A DNA stretch of 64,000 bases. It comes from Cohnella sp. SGD-V74 (GTDB lineage Bacteria; Bacillota; Bacilli; Paenibacillales; Paenibacillaceae). A program made the translations under genes and the position numbers. Below the pieces are notes generated by a model that made no database searches, was not told where the DNA came from, and saw only the letters and a program-made list of their open reading frames with translations. The stretch spans positions 61,922-125,921 of the forward strand of contig NZ_PVYW01000027.1 of assembly GCF_003001675.1 (NCBI RefSeq), read 5' to 3'. This document shows positions 16,098 to 25,600 of the stretch, piece by piece; position 1 is the first letter of the stretch; each line of letters begins with the position of its first letter.

Positions 16098-16823
16098 TTG
16101 AAGGCTGTCATCTTGGCGGGCGGCACGGGAACTCGACTGAAGCCGCTCACCTATTGGACGAACAAACACTTGCTTCCTATAGGCACGTATCCTATGATTT
16201 GCCACGGAATTACGAAGCTGAGAGAAGCCGGCATCCGGGATATCGTCATCGTGACGAACCGGTCCGCGCTTGGCAGTTTTGCGGATGTTTTGGGCAGCGG
16301 AAGAGATTGGGGCGTATCGATCGTGTATCGGGTCCAGGAAGAAGCCGGAGGAATCGCGCAGGCTTTGGAATTGGCTCGGCCGGTCATGAACGGCAAGGAT
16401 AAATTCGTCGTGCTGCTCGGAGACAATCTGTTCGAAGAAAGCCTCAAACCTTATTGCGACCAGTATGCCAGGCAGTCCGAAGGTGCAATGGTGCTGTTGA
16501 AAAAGGTCGACGACCCGCGCAGGTACGGAGTTCCGTTGTTGGATGAGGAAAGCGGACGGATCGTGACGATCGAAGAGAAGCCCGAACAGCCGAAGTCTGA
16601 TTTTTGCGTAACCGGGCTCTACTTCTACGATACGGAAGTATTCGAGCTGATTGACGGAGTCAAGCCTTCCCGCAGAGGGGAATTGGAAATTACCGACGTG
16701 AACAACGCTTATGCCGCGACCGGCAAGCTGACCTATCGGGAACTGACCGGCTGGTGGACGGATGCGGGCACGTTCGAGTCTTTGGAAGAAGCGGGAAGGA
16801 GATTAAAGGGGGCGATTTCATGA
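16098..16823 (+). CDS. Sugar-1-phosphate nucleotidyltransferase (RmlA/SpsI-like)
   Basis: Activates a hexose-1-phosphate with dTTP or a similar NTP. VILAGGTGTRLKPLT is the signature loop; LLGDNLFEE and EEKPEQPKSD are the metal/sugar-phosphate and base-contacting segments; WWTDAGTFESL is the typical end. At 241 residues it is of the short SpsI/RmlA type. TTG at 16098 stands behind GAGGAGGT. The stop overlaps the next start. No rmlB, rmlC or rmlD homologue lies next to it, so whether dTDP-rhamnose is the end product cannot be told. SpsI works in the spore coat polysaccharide pathway of B. subtilis, which fits the setting. Confidence 0.88.
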   Translation: MKAVILAGGTGTRLKPLTYWTNKHLLPIGTYPMICHGITKLREAGIRDIVIVTNRSALGSFADVLGSGRDWGVSIVYRVQEEAGGIAQALELARPVMNGKDKFVVLLGDNLFEESLKPYCDQYARQSEGAMVLLKKVDDPRRYGVPLLDEESGRIVTIEEKPEQPKSDFCVTGLYFYDTEVFELIDGVKPSRRGELEITDVNNAYAATGKLTYRELTGWWTDAGTFESLEEAGRRLKGAIS

Positions 16824-17932
16824 TTCAGCCAAGCTTGCGCAAGCCGGTTAAGCCGGCGGCCGTCCCTCCCGCGCCCAAAGCTGAGAAGCCGCGTCCCCCG
16901 GCGAAGCCGGCGTCCAAGCCGAAAGCCGTCAAGTCGATTGCGGCGGCCAAGCCGGGCAAGGGTTCTTCCAAAAAAGGCGTCCGAAAGCTTGCGGGAGGGA
17001 AAGGAAAAGCGATCTCTCGCAGAAGGCGTCTCGTCAGAAAACGCAGAACGCCCCTCGTTCCCAAACCTCAGCTGGAGCAGTCGGGCGAAGGGACCCAAGA
17101 GTTGAAGCGCAGCTACGAGCAAGGATTTCAGGAGGGGATGATCGAAGGCGGCGAGCGCATGCTGCAGGAGCATCTGCCGTCGGATATGATTATCCCGGAC
17201 ATTACGGCCAGAGAAGCGATCTCCGCCGGAATCGAATCGCTCAGGAAGCGGGGCGTTCCTCTGCTGGACAGCTCAGCGGTCTACGAGGAGCTGGAAGCGG
17301 CGCTTAGAGAGAAGCGGTCTTACGCTTTCATTCGCCTCGGAGACGGGGAATTGCTGACGTTGGCGCAGGAAAAAGTTCTCTCTCTGGAGGAAGTCCGGCG
17401 AGCGGGAGACTTTCTCCCTTATGCGGGCGTGACGATTCCGAATTTGCAGGCGCGCGACGAGCTGGCGGAGTGCATCAAGGTGGCTACGCTGATCGGAGTG
17501 CCGATGTCGCGTCATCCTCATTTTCAACCGTTGCTGTTCGCCGTTCTGCGCGCCCATGGCATCGATTACCGCAAGCTTCGCTACACGACGTCCACGATGA
17601 ATTATACGATGGAGGAGCAAGGCTTGCTGCTCCGGCTGTTCCGGGGACGCAAAATTCTGATCATCGGGGACGTGGCGCTGCAGCTTCGGCAGGCGCTTGT
17701 CGACAAAGGGCTGGAAGTGGTCGGAGCGGTAACCCCGGTTAACGGCTACGCCGACGTTCCTCGGGTCGTGGCCGAGGCGATGCAGTACGATTACGATATC
17801 GCTCTCGTAGCCGCCGGCATTCCCGCGATTCCGATAGCGGTCCATCTGGCGGGAATGGGGGGCAAGGTGACGTTCGATTTCGGACATCTGGCCGATCGAA
17901 TGGCCGGACTTGCTCAACCCGAAAGGCAATAG
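16820..17932 (+). CDS. GT-D fold glycosyltransferase with basic N-terminal tail
   Basis: 370 residues. Residues 1-80 are Lys/Arg/Pro/Ala-rich low complexity. Then comes the tag SYEQGFQEGMIEGG (about residues 98-111). The domain from about 150 on resembles the GT-D (DUF1792) fold, with FIRLGDGELLTL as the DxE-like active-site segment and HPHFQPLLFAVL downstream. IDYRKLRYTTSTMNY and ILIIGDVALQL follow. The ATG overlaps the upstream stop (ATGA), with AAAGGGGG as ribosome site. Founding GT-D members add glucose to serine-rich-repeat glycoproteins, which makes the Ser/Thr-rich giant protein at 3222 an attractive though unproven acceptor. Confidence 0.75.
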   Translation: MIQPSLRKPVKPAAVPPAPKAEKPRPPAKPASKPKAVKSIAAAKPGKGSSKKGVRKLAGGKGKAISRRRRLVRKRRTPLVPKPQLEQSGEGTQELKRSYEQGFQEGMIEGGERMLQEHLPSDMIIPDITAREAISAGIESLRKRGVPLLDSSAVYEELEAALREKRSYAFIRLGDGELLTLAQEKVLSLEEVRRAGDFLPYAGVTIPNLQARDELAECIKVATLIGVPMSRHPHFQPLLFAVLRAHGIDYRKLRYTTSTMNYTMEEQGLLLRLFRGRKILIIGDVALQLRQALVDKGLEVVGAVTPVNGYADVPRVVAEAMQYDYDIALVAAGIPAIPIAVHLAGMGGKVTFDFGHLADRMAGLAQPERQ

Positions 17933-17950
17933 GAGCAGGAGGTGAGAGGA

Positions 17951-19333
17951 ATGGCCGCGACGAAAAACAAGGTCAAACGGGCTGGGCGGCGCAGGCCTTC
18001 TCGTACCGGATCGAAAGTTGCCGGAGGAAGGTCCCGCCGGCAGCGCGAAACCCGGCAAATCCGCCACCGCGAAGGATTCGGGGACGGATACCGGGAAGGC
18101 GTGCAGTCGGGACTGCAAAGCTATCCGATTCTATTCGAAGGAACAAGCATCGTCATCCCGACTTATAATCAATTAAACATGGTGAAACAGTGCATTGAGA
18201 GCATTTTCGACAATACGGATCTGCCCTATGAGATCATTGTCGTGGACAACGCATCGACCGACGGGACGGCTGCTTACTTGCGGGATCTGGGCGGACAGGT
18301 CCGGTTCCGGGTGCTGGAAAAAAACCTCGGTTTCGCAGGTGCGATCAACGTCGGAATGATGATGTCGAAGGGCGGCACGATCGTGCTGCTGAACAACGAT
18401 ACGCTGGTGACGGAGAACTGGCTCGACAACCTGCTGGCGTGCTTGAACAGCGACGAATCGATCGGCATGGTCGGCCCGATGACGAACTATATCAGCGGCG
18501 AGCAGAAGATCGACGTCCCTTATACGGATATTGCCGATATGCCCGCTTTTGCCAGGGAATACAACCAGTCGAATCCTTCAAAATGGCGCAGAATGGATCG
18601 TCTGACCGGGTTCTGCCTGCTGTTCAGGCGCGAACTGTTCGAAGCGATCGGCTACTTCGACGAAGGGTTCGAAATCGGCAACTTCGAGGATGACGACTAC
18701 AATATTCGGGTACGGTTAATGGGAAAAAGCCTCGTTATGGCGCAGGATACGTTTATTCATCATTTCGGGAGCGTCAGCATGAAGGCGCTGGGGGACCGGT
18801 TCCAGGAGGTCAACGATCGCAACCAGCAGTACTTCATGGACAAATGGCGCAACCCGTACGAATGGATTCAGCAGGTTCGCAGTCAACCCGCTCTAACGCA
18901 AGGAGTTCCGCTTCATTCGGCTTCTTTCTTCCCCGAGAGAATCGTCGTACAAGGGATCGGTGCGAATTACTACTGGATCGAGCAGGGACAGAGACGTTTG
19001 GTGGAAGGCTCGATTACGTTTCCTGTCGTCAGACTGTCGCAGATCGATCTGAAGCGCTGGCCTCTTGGCGACCCGATCTCCGTTCAGGAAGTGGAAGCGC
19101 GCTGGCGGGGACTGGACGGGGCATCCGGATGGGAATCCGGCGTCGCGCAGCTGGAGGACGGGACGTTGTTCTATGCGGAGAGCGGCAAAGCGCGGAGAAT
19201 CGTCAGCGCGGCGGTGATGAGGTCTTGGCAGCTGCATCTTAAACCGTCGCGGACGATCTCGGTAGAGCAGTTGGCGGAAGCGGAGGAAGGGCTGCCGATT
19301 ATCGCTCCCCCTGCACTGAAGCAAGTGCTGTAA
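17951..19333 (+). CDS. Family 2 glycosyltransferase with basic head and C-terminal sensor-like module
   Basis: 460 residues in three parts. Residues 1-40 are Arg/Lys-rich, followed by the tag EGFGDGYREGVQSG. Residues 55-300 are a GT2 domain (SIVIPTYNQLNMVK, IIVVDNASTDGT, LLNNDTLV, NFEDDDYNIRVRL). The end (about 320-450) carries YYWIEQGQRRLV and LFYAESGKARRIV, a Y-x-I-x-x-G-x-x-R module also found in the transferases at 31650 and 37883. ATG 17951 follows AGGAGGTG at seven bases. The last 236 bases before the next gene hold no clear feature beyond a weak hairpin. Confidence 0.82.
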   Translation: MAATKNKVKRAGRRRPSRTGSKVAGGRSRRQRETRQIRHREGFGDGYREGVQSGLQSYPILFEGTSIVIPTYNQLNMVKQCIESIFDNTDLPYEIIVVDNASTDGTAAYLRDLGGQVRFRVLEKNLGFAGAINVGMMMSKGGTIVLLNNDTLVTENWLDNLLACLNSDESIGMVGPMTNYISGEQKIDVPYTDIADMPAFAREYNQSNPSKWRRMDRLTGFCLLFRRELFEAIGYFDEGFEIGNFEDDDYNIRVRLMGKSLVMAQDTFIHHFGSVSMKALGDRFQEVNDRNQQYFMDKWRNPYEWIQQVRSQPALTQGVPLHSASFFPERIVVQGIGANYYWIEQGQRRLVEGSITFPVVRLSQIDLKRWPLGDPISVQEVEARWRGLDGASGWESGVAQLEDGTLFYAESGKARRIVSAAVMRSWQLHLKPSRTISVEQLAEAEEGLPIIAPPALKQVL

Positions 19334-19345
19334 GGGAAGGAGCGA

Positions 19346-19552
19346 ATGAACGGCGCCTCCGCGAGGAACAATCGGTCAGGCTTATTGTCGGCTGGCTTCA
19401 TGTGGCGGACGATAGGCCTTTTTGGCGTTGCGCCGGGCGAAAAGGCGCGCCAATGTAGGCGATTGCTCCTGTGGCAAGCGCTGATTGGCGGCATATGCTG
19501 TAGGGAACTAGATGGTTGGGGCTGGTTGCGGGAGAATGCACTTTTGGCTTAA
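19346..19552 (+). CDS. Doubtful small ORF in the gap between transferase and helical proteins
   Basis: 68 codons with a good ribosome site (GGAAGGAG) ten bases before the ATG. The product shows no recognisable motif or family pattern and has scattered Trp/Cys/Arg as expected of chance translation. The stretch also contains an imperfect inverted repeat (GCCTTTTTGGCG / GCGAAAAGGC) with no T-run. Listed only because of the ribosome site. Confidence 0.2.
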   Translation: MNGASARNNRSGLLSAGFMWRTIGLFGVAPGEKARQCRRLLLWQALIGGICCRELDGWGWLRENALLA

Positions 19553-19569
19553 GGGAGGGTATGGCTGGC

Positions 19570-19860
19570 ATGCAGGAGCTGTTGACCGAAATCGTCGTCC
19601 ACCTCTCCAGATCCCATCAGCAGATGGCCAGAATATTGGATGCCAAGCGGCATGTGGCCGTACGTATGGCCCATCTCGTCCAGGCGCTGCCGGATGAGCA
19701 TCCTCAGTTGAACGGCTTAAATGGGTTGCTGGATAGTTCGTCCAACGTAACGAAGAACGTCATTTCTTATTTGAACAGCCTTGCGGATTTGCAGGAAGCC
19801 GTCGCCGACAGCTTAACCAACGTCGTAAAGGCGATCGGGGATTCCGGCGACGAGGAATAG
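19570..19860 (+). CDS. Small helical protein, first of three tandem paralogues
   Basis: 96 residues, no signal peptide or membrane segment, predicted largely helical. The core HQQMARILDAKRHVA matches the pattern A-x-I-L-D/E-A-K in the next two genes. I chose the ATG at 19570, ten bases from AAGGGAGGG; the ATG at 19561 sits directly on the ribosome site. It lies in the same-strand run behind the glycosyltransferases and ends 30 bases before the next member. Function unknown; a small coat component or assembly factor would fit the neighbourhood. Confidence 0.7.
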   Translation: MQELLTEIVVHLSRSHQQMARILDAKRHVAVRMAHLVQALPDEHPQLNGLNGLLDSSSNVTKNVISYLNSLADLQEAVADSLTNVVKAIGDSGDEE

Positions 19861-19890
19861 CAGCAGCGAAGAGAAAGGAGGGGAGATGAG

Positions 19891-20226
19891 ATGAACCGGG
19901 AGGAAGCTTATCATCTCACGCTCGACGCCATTGCGAAGATGCAGTGGAACGTAGCCATGATTCTGGAAGCGAAGGCCGCGGAGGCTGAAAAAGTCCGCAA
20001 TTGGCTCTGCACCCACATTACGAACGATACGTACGAAGCTCATAACGACCAGCTTACGACCTGCATGCAGTGGAACGAGCAGAACGTCGAGGTTCTGGAC
20101 GGATTGACGAAGCTGTGCAACGGACTAAGCCGCAACATGAAAGTGATCCTCAATCCGGATAGCGAAGAATCCGACGGCATGGGGTCCATGTTCGGAGGAT
20201 ACGACATGGGAGACCGCGAAAGATGA
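19891..20226 (+). CDS. Small helical protein, second paralogue
   Basis: 111 residues. QWNVAMILEAKAAEAEKVR aligns with HQQMARILDAKRHVAVRM in the gene before. Two Cys (LCTH and TCMQ) and several Trp are distinctive. The C-terminal end is acidic and Gly/Met-rich (GMGSMFGGYDMGD). AAAGGAGGGGAG precedes the ATG. The stop overlaps the next start as ATGA, so the products are probably made in fixed ratio. No known family recognised. Confidence 0.72.
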   Translation: MNREEAYHLTLDAIAKMQWNVAMILEAKAAEAEKVRNWLCTHITNDTYEAHNDQLTTCMQWNEQNVEVLDGLTKLCNGLSRNMKVILNPDSEESDGMGSMFGGYDMGDRER

Positions 20227-20492
20227 ACCGGCCGGATCGGGAATGGGAAATCAAGCTGCAACTGATGGGCGCGATCTCCAGAAGCCAAGAAGCGTTAGCG
20301 AAAATATTGGAAAACGTAGCGGACGTGACGGATCATGTCGGCGTCTCCCCGGCGACTTTGCATGAGCACGTTCGGGTGCTTAACGGGATGCAAGGGGCGC
20401 TGCTGAGAACGGTAACCGGGCATAGCTGGCGGCCTCCCGTCATCGGAACGCCGGCCGAGCCATGGTTATCCGAGGCGGTCAGACGCAAGTAA
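20223..20492 (+). CDS. Small helical protein, third paralogue
   Basis: 89 residues, start overlapping the previous stop by four bases. SQEALAKILENVADVTDHV matches the I-L-x-A-K helix of the two upstream proteins, though the Ala-Lys pair is replaced. The C-terminal third is Pro/Trp-containing (HSWRPPVIGTPAEPW) and probably unstructured. No catalytic motif is visible. Three relatives in a row suggest a hetero-oligomer or a set of surface subunits; this is inference. Confidence 0.7.
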   Translation: MNRPDREWEIKLQLMGAISRSQEALAKILENVADVTDHVGVSPATLHEHVRVLNGMQGALLRTVTGHSWRPPVIGTPAEPWLSEAVRRK

Positions 20493-20521
20493 CTAAGCTA
20501 AGCGACCGGAGGTGTCCCGAA

Positions 20522-20827
20522 TTGAAAGGCAAATCGCGTTCCGCCCGCGTGGGCGGAAGGAAGAAATCCGTCTCCGGCAGAAGCGGCAAGAAGCCCGGAC
20601 GCAGAGGCAAGATCCGCTCGGGCAAAGGCAAGCTTCGTTCCCGCAAAGGCGCAGGCAAGCGTCATCTTCGGAGAAGGCGGGCAGGCAAGGGGCGCGCCGG
20701 AAGCGCCGGAGGGGGCGGCTCTTCGTACCATGCGGGTTTTAACCAAGCGTATAACGAAGGGTACAACATCGGCTTCGCCAAAGGCTTCGAGGACGGTCAT
20801 CAGCTCGCTTACGAGCAGCAGATTTGA
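20522..20827 (+). CDS. Lys/Arg/Gly-rich protein with Gly-tetrad tail
   Basis: 101 residues. Residues 1-70 are almost only Lys, Arg, Gly and Ser, reminiscent of CotG/CotB-type coat proteins. The end is the clearest copy of the island tag: AGFNQAYNEGYNIGFAKGF followed by EDGHQLAYEQ. TTG at 20522 lies seven bases behind GGAGGTG; the frame extends to an ATG at 20462 that lacks a ribosome site. No folded domain is apparent. It is the last gene of the run and may represent the tag in isolation, either as coat filler or as anchor for tagged enzymes. Confidence 0.75.
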   Translation: MKGKSRSARVGGRKKSVSGRSGKKPGRRGKIRSGKGKLRSRKGAGKRHLRRRRAGKGRAGSAGGGGSSYHAGFNQAYNEGYNIGFAKGFEDGHQLAYEQQI

Positions 20828-20867
20828 GCGAGAGAGTCGGATAAAGGCATGATTTGTAAAAGTGTGC

Positions 20868-20896
20868 TTGACAGAATTGTAGTTAATGTAATAAAT
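20868..20896 (+). promoter_or_regulatory. SigA-type promoter of the SLH operon
   Basis: A perfect TTGACA (20868-20873), 17 bases, then ATAAAT (20891-20896); TAATAA at 20889 is an alternative -10. This is the strongest vegetative-type promoter seen in the window. Confidence 0.6.
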
Positions 20897-20899
20897 TAA

Positions 20900-21016
20900 C
20901 TAAAAACAGGATAATTTTACGCGAGGAAGCACCACGCCGACTGGGGAGACATCCCTTTGTTTGCTGGTGTTTTTTTATCGGCATTTGTGCGAATTTTTGC
21001 GTAAGGGGGATCGTTA
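20900..21016 (+). promoter_or_regulatory. Structured 5' leader with possible attenuator
   Basis: About 110 bases between promoter and SLH gene. GCACCA (around 20929-20934) can pair with TGGTGT just before a run of seven T; an inner GGGGA/TCCCT stem lies between. A second T-run follows near 20993. I cannot match it to a named riboswitch class. It could be an attenuator or a stabilising leader for a highly made surface protein. Confidence 0.35.
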
Positions 21017-21739
21017 ATGAGGAAAATAGGCGCCTTGCTCGTCGCGCTGGGCTTGGCAGCATGCGGGGTGTCGGAGGCGGTCGGAGCCGCTGTCGCTGCT
21101 GCGGAGACTTCGTTCAAGGATATCCCGAAGCGGCACTGGGCGAGGAGTCAGATCGAGAGAGCCGTATCGCTGGGGTATGTGAACGGCTATCCGGACGGGA
21201 CGTTTAACGCCGCGGCTTCCGTCACCCGCGCGGAGTTCGTCAAGATGATGGCGGACGCGCTGCGCCTTCCGCATTCGCAAGGGGGGACTCCCTGGTATCA
21301 AGGTTATGTGTCGGCGGCGTTTGAATTCGGCATCCTGGAGGAGACGGACTCGACAGACTACAATCGTCCGATCAAACGAGTCGAAATCATGCGCATTATC
21401 GCCCGGGCGTTGGCGACGGAGCCTTCCTACGGCGAATATTTAGAGAGCTTTCAGGTTCTCAAGAAGGGGGATATGCCGTTTGAAGATCGACAGGAGTTTC
21501 AGAATCGGGATGTGCCGTTTATCGCACTGGTTTACGGTTCCGGCATAGTAAACGGCTTCCCGGACCGGACAATGCAAATTAATCGCACCGCTACCCGGGC
21601 TGAGACGGTTGTCATGATGGAGAGCTTTCTGGAAGTCAGAGCCGCTGATCCGCTATTGAGAGATCGGCTGCGGCAGTTCAAATCCGACGAATTAAACAAA
21701 TGGACTCAAATCGATCCCATACTGGAGGAAGTAAAATGA
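21017..21739 (+). CDS. S-layer-homology domain surface protein
   Basis: 240 residues with an N-terminal signal peptide (hydrophobic 6-28, cut near AAA-ET). Two SLH motifs are clear: FKDIPKRHWARSQIERAV with GYVNGYPDGTFNAAASVTRA, and a later one with VNGFPDRTMQINRTATRAE. A middle repeat is weaker. SLH domains bind pyruvylated secondary cell wall polymer outside the cell. The stop overlaps the start of the next gene (ATGA). The short length suggests an anchoring subunit for the two secreted proteins that follow. Confidence 0.9.
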   Translation: MRKIGALLVALGLAACGVSEAVGAAVAAAETSFKDIPKRHWARSQIERAVSLGYVNGYPDGTFNAAASVTRAEFVKMMADALRLPHSQGGTPWYQGYVSAAFEFGILEETDSTDYNRPIKRVEIMRIIARALATEPSYGEYLESFQVLKKGDMPFEDRQEFQNRDVPFIALVYGSGIVNGFPDRTMQINRTATRAETVVMMESFLEVRAADPLLRDRLRQFKSDELNKWTQIDPILEEVK

Positions 21740-22647
21740 TGAAACGAATGTCGCTATTGATCTTGGTCGTAAAGCTGCTGGCCGTGGCTGTGATCCCCGT
21801 TGCCGCTATTGCCGCAGAGCAGAAATCTGCTATTCCTAAAGTCGCGCCTCAAGCAATTGAAGTTCTCGTGAACGCCCGTAAAGTGAAATTTCCCGACCAG
21901 AAGCCCAAGATGGAGAACAACCAGGTGCTTGTACCGATTCGTTTCGTCTCGGACAAGCTGGGGGGCAAGCTTGATCTGAAGGGCAAAGAAATTACGATCG
22001 TCAAAGGCGACCGGACGGTAAAGCTGCTCATCGGCACGAAGACGGCGACGGTGAACGGCAAGGAACTGGCGCTGGGCGTCGCGGCCAAGGAAGTGAACGG
22101 ACGGACCTATGTGCCGCTTCGCTTTATCTCCGAAGCGTTGGGCGAGAAGGTGGAGTGGGACAAGGCGACTCGCTTTGTTTGGATTGGCAGCAAGGATATT
22201 CCGGAGCTAAGTGATCTGGTAGAGCCTGTGAGTATTGATCCGTTTAAGAAGTATTTTAAGGATAAAGAGTTTTTGATGAAAATCTGTTACAAAATATGCG
22301 AAACTGCGATCCAAGCATATGTGGTTACAGCGGATGATCTGCCTTTTACCGTTCGAGGGGAAGCCTATTTTCGCTTTGATATGTCTTCCGATGCTCGCGG
22401 AGCCTGGATCCGCGCTACAACAACGGATAAAGGTGTAATGCCCAACGGATTAGTTTACTTAAATCCAGAGCAAGAAGCGATTCCTACAAACGGCGGCTTT
22501 TTTACAGAAGAGAACCAGGGTGACTTTCGTTTCATTTATTACTATGTTGATGTTGAAAGAAAGGGTTACACGATCCAACAGGCGGATTATATTTCGATTA
22601 CGGCAGACTATCCAGGCTATATTTTGATTGAAAATCCCTTGAAATAA
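21736..22647 (+). CDS. Secreted protein with copper-amine-oxidase-N-type stalk domain
   Basis: 303 residues: signal peptide (about 1-26), then the stalk fold at about 37-150. Its repeats are visible as NNQVLVPIRFVSDKLGGKLD and NGRTYVPLRFISEALGEKVEW, the usual V-P-L/I-R-F-I/V-S-E pattern. The remaining 150 residues are unlike anything I recognise. The start overlaps the SLH gene stop, so the two are co-translated. Such stalk domains are common in surface proteins of Paenibacillaceae; despite the name no oxidase domain is present. Confidence 0.85.
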   Translation: MMKRMSLLILVVKLLAVAVIPVAAIAAEQKSAIPKVAPQAIEVLVNARKVKFPDQKPKMENNQVLVPIRFVSDKLGGKLDLKGKEITIVKGDRTVKLLIGTKTATVNGKELALGVAAKEVNGRTYVPLRFISEALGEKVEWDKATRFVWIGSKDIPELSDLVEPVSIDPFKKYFKDKEFLMKICYKICETAIQAYVVTADDLPFTVRGEAYFRFDMSSDARGAWIRATTTDKGVMPNGLVYLNPEQEAIPTNGGFFTEENQGDFRFIYYYVDVERKGYTIQQADYISITADYPGYILIENPLK

Positions 22648-22673
22648 GAATTGCAATTAGGAGTGGCTGAGAT

Positions 22674-25600
22674 ATGCACAAGAGAGTACGTAGAAGAATT
22701 CTAAGCATTTTGCTCATGATTTCTTTTTTGTCTCCCCTTGTACCGATTGCGCCTCAAGAAGCGGAAGCTGCGATTCTCGGGGGAAATAGCTGGATTCAGC
22801 CTAAGGGGTATCCACCGGAAAATCCAGCAGACACGAAGCGCTACGCTGTGGCGTTCATGTACACGGAGATTTGGAGTAAAAACGACGGCACATGGGATTA
22901 TGAGAAGAAGGTATACCAGCATTATTACGAAGAGAAAAATGTAGAAATGGTTCATCCCTACACTTTTAATTTTCCAGGGAGAAAGGTAAAAGATATCAAG
23001 ATTAGACGCTTCGGTGAAGGGCCGTTGGACATGGAGTATTTTAATAACTCCCGTCCAACAGGAGAGAGTTTTTCGCTCTATCAGCGTCACATAAGCACTA
23101 ATATAAGAAAGATTGAAGTATCCAATAAAACGGGACAAGGCACGAGTGATATTAGTTTTAAGATTACGGCTTACGCTGATTTGGAATCCGATGTTCCCTA
23201 TATTGTTACAGACCAGCCGAATAACCCGTATCCTGATGTCAAGAATCCAATGAAAGTCGTCCGAGTGTTCGTGCCTATTGTCCTTGAATTTGAACTGGAG
23301 GCCAACCTCAAGGTTGCTTACAAAACGACGAGCGGACAGAATATCGACGCACTTTTTACGAATCAATCGCAAAGTATGGCGGCTGGGCAACGCTACACCA
23401 TCGTCCCGGCTACGACTCCGAATTATCGATATGTCGGCTACAAGAAAAGTACGGTCAGCCAGCCCAGCGGCGGGGCGATGACGAACGGTCCTCCGGAAAC
23501 CTTTACGTATGATGGGAAATACGATACATACTACTTAAATTTGTATTATGAACCGCAGACCGACGACGGCACAATCAATATACGACACATGGTAAAATCC
23601 GGAACCGGAGCTTATAGCGAGAAGGGGCGAGAGTCGCAAACGGTCAGTCCGTTGCCCGCCAATCGGACAGTGAATCCCAAATCATCTTACGGGACGGTTG
23701 TGGGAAGCAGCGTTTCGTACGGAGCCGCTTACTCGGATACGATCAATTCGGCGAAAAATGCGGCTGTAAGCCTTACGAATACGCAGAAAACGGCTTATGT
23801 CTCCTTCTTTTATGAGAACGCGGTAACCGGAAACTTCGAGATTTTGCCGTCGCAGACGATTAAATGGAGGGACAGCTTCTCGCTGAAGCCGAAAGACTTC
23901 GTCATTCCTCCGGCATGTAAGTACCTGTATCACGAGTATTATTTCGAGAAAGACGGAGCGACCTGGGTCAGTAAAAGAATAACCAGTCAGACGGAAACGA
24001 CGGCTTTCTCTTATTCATCTTATCCAGGTATTTTGGGCGTGGGGACTAACTTTATCTCCATTCGCGTAACCGCAGACTGCGGAAATTCAGGATGGGTCAA
24101 CCAGAAGCCGTTGGAAATAACAAGTCCTTCCGATAATCGCCCGCCCATATTTTCAGTCGGATTTTTTAAGGAGTCCAACCGCACGGGAACGATACCGGAT
24201 CATCAAGTCGTGATCAATCGCCCCGTAAATTTGAGAATTATCTACAACAATATGAGCAATCCGCCGGAGCCTTACGATCCGGATGGAGATCCGATCACGT
24301 ACACGTTCTTATTCAGCGGCAGCTCCAGCTCCTGGATTCGAAGCTTACCGGAGGAATACGGGCTGTGGGAACATAGTGAAGCGCATTATATGCTGAAGGC
24401 AACCGAGCTTGGCTCGCATTCCATCACGGTAATCGCAAGGGATACGTTCGGTGCGGAATCGAGGAGAACCGCTTCGATCAACGTCATTCCCGAGAACCCG
24501 ATTCCGGTCATTACCGGACCGACCAAAGTAAAAGAGAATCGTCCGCTGCCGTCACCGTTTAGCGGTGAAAGAAGTTACAGCCCGATTGGACGATCGATTG
24601 CCGAGTACATCTGGGAGAACAAGAAGGACGTCTATACGACTCCGGGAACGGAGACGATTCGTCTGGAGGTTGTGGATAGCGCGGGTTTGAGATCGGAATA
24701 CGCCGCATCGCATCAACTGACCGTGCTTCCGGACGAGCCTCCGATCGGCGTGCTGGAAGTGCCGCCTTTAGGCATTCGGCCAAGCGACTTCAATATTTTC
24801 AACAAGTCGTACAGCCCCGACGGCGACAAGATAGTCAGCATCCAATATCGCTACAAATACGATGCGAATAACAACGGCGTGTTCGACGAACCATGGACAG
24901 AGATGCTTGGGGGGGATTTGACGAAAGTTGTTCTAAGGCCGCAGAAGGTAGGCAAGTTCCTGCTGGATGCGCGCGTGTGCGAAGACTGGGGGAAATGCGC
25001 CTGGGCGTCCGATACGCAGCCCGAAAGCTCGCGGATCATCGACGTGGTAAACCTTGCTCCAAGCGTGTCTTTCCTGATCGAGGGCGAGAACGAGATTCCG
25101 AAGCCTCCGACAGAGGACGGAATTCCAGTCTCGCAAATTTTGGAATGGGATCTCTATGATACGAATACGACCAGTAAAATCGTCAATAGCCCGTTTATGT
25201 GGCAAAAAGACGGGAGGTCGTTGCTGGCCGGCTTGGGAAGGGGAATGGAATCTCAAACCCGAACGTCAAGTTCTGTAGGATTTGGCGGAGGGTGGGATGC
25301 GCAATCCGGATTTGCGGCTATCAGCGATAATGGTCTGGGTCCTAACGGACTGTCCGCCTATCGCGCTATCGCATCCCGAGATTCAAGGTCGCAACCCGTC
25401 TTACTCCCGGTTAAAAGCAGCGGCTGGTCCTCGACGACCTATACTACGGGAGAGGACTATTCGCAGCTTCAGCCCGCAACATTTAATTCCAAAGTAAGAA
25501 CCAACAAGACGTATCTCTTTTTTGATCATAATCGTCATATTTTTGCGCTAAACAAAAGTAAAATCCCCTCCTACCATAAGGATCTAGTTTTGACTTGCGG

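Noticed and set aside
16098..16823. Evidence for a complete dTDP-rhamnose pathway
   Set aside because: Only the RmlA-like step is present; the RmlD-like gene at 35224 fits the amino-sugar cassette better, and rmlB and rmlC are absent from the window.
20900..21016. Named riboswitch (c-di-GMP, c-di-AMP, preQ1) before the SLH gene
   Set aside because: The conserved core bases of these classes are not present; only a generic stem with T-run can be supported.
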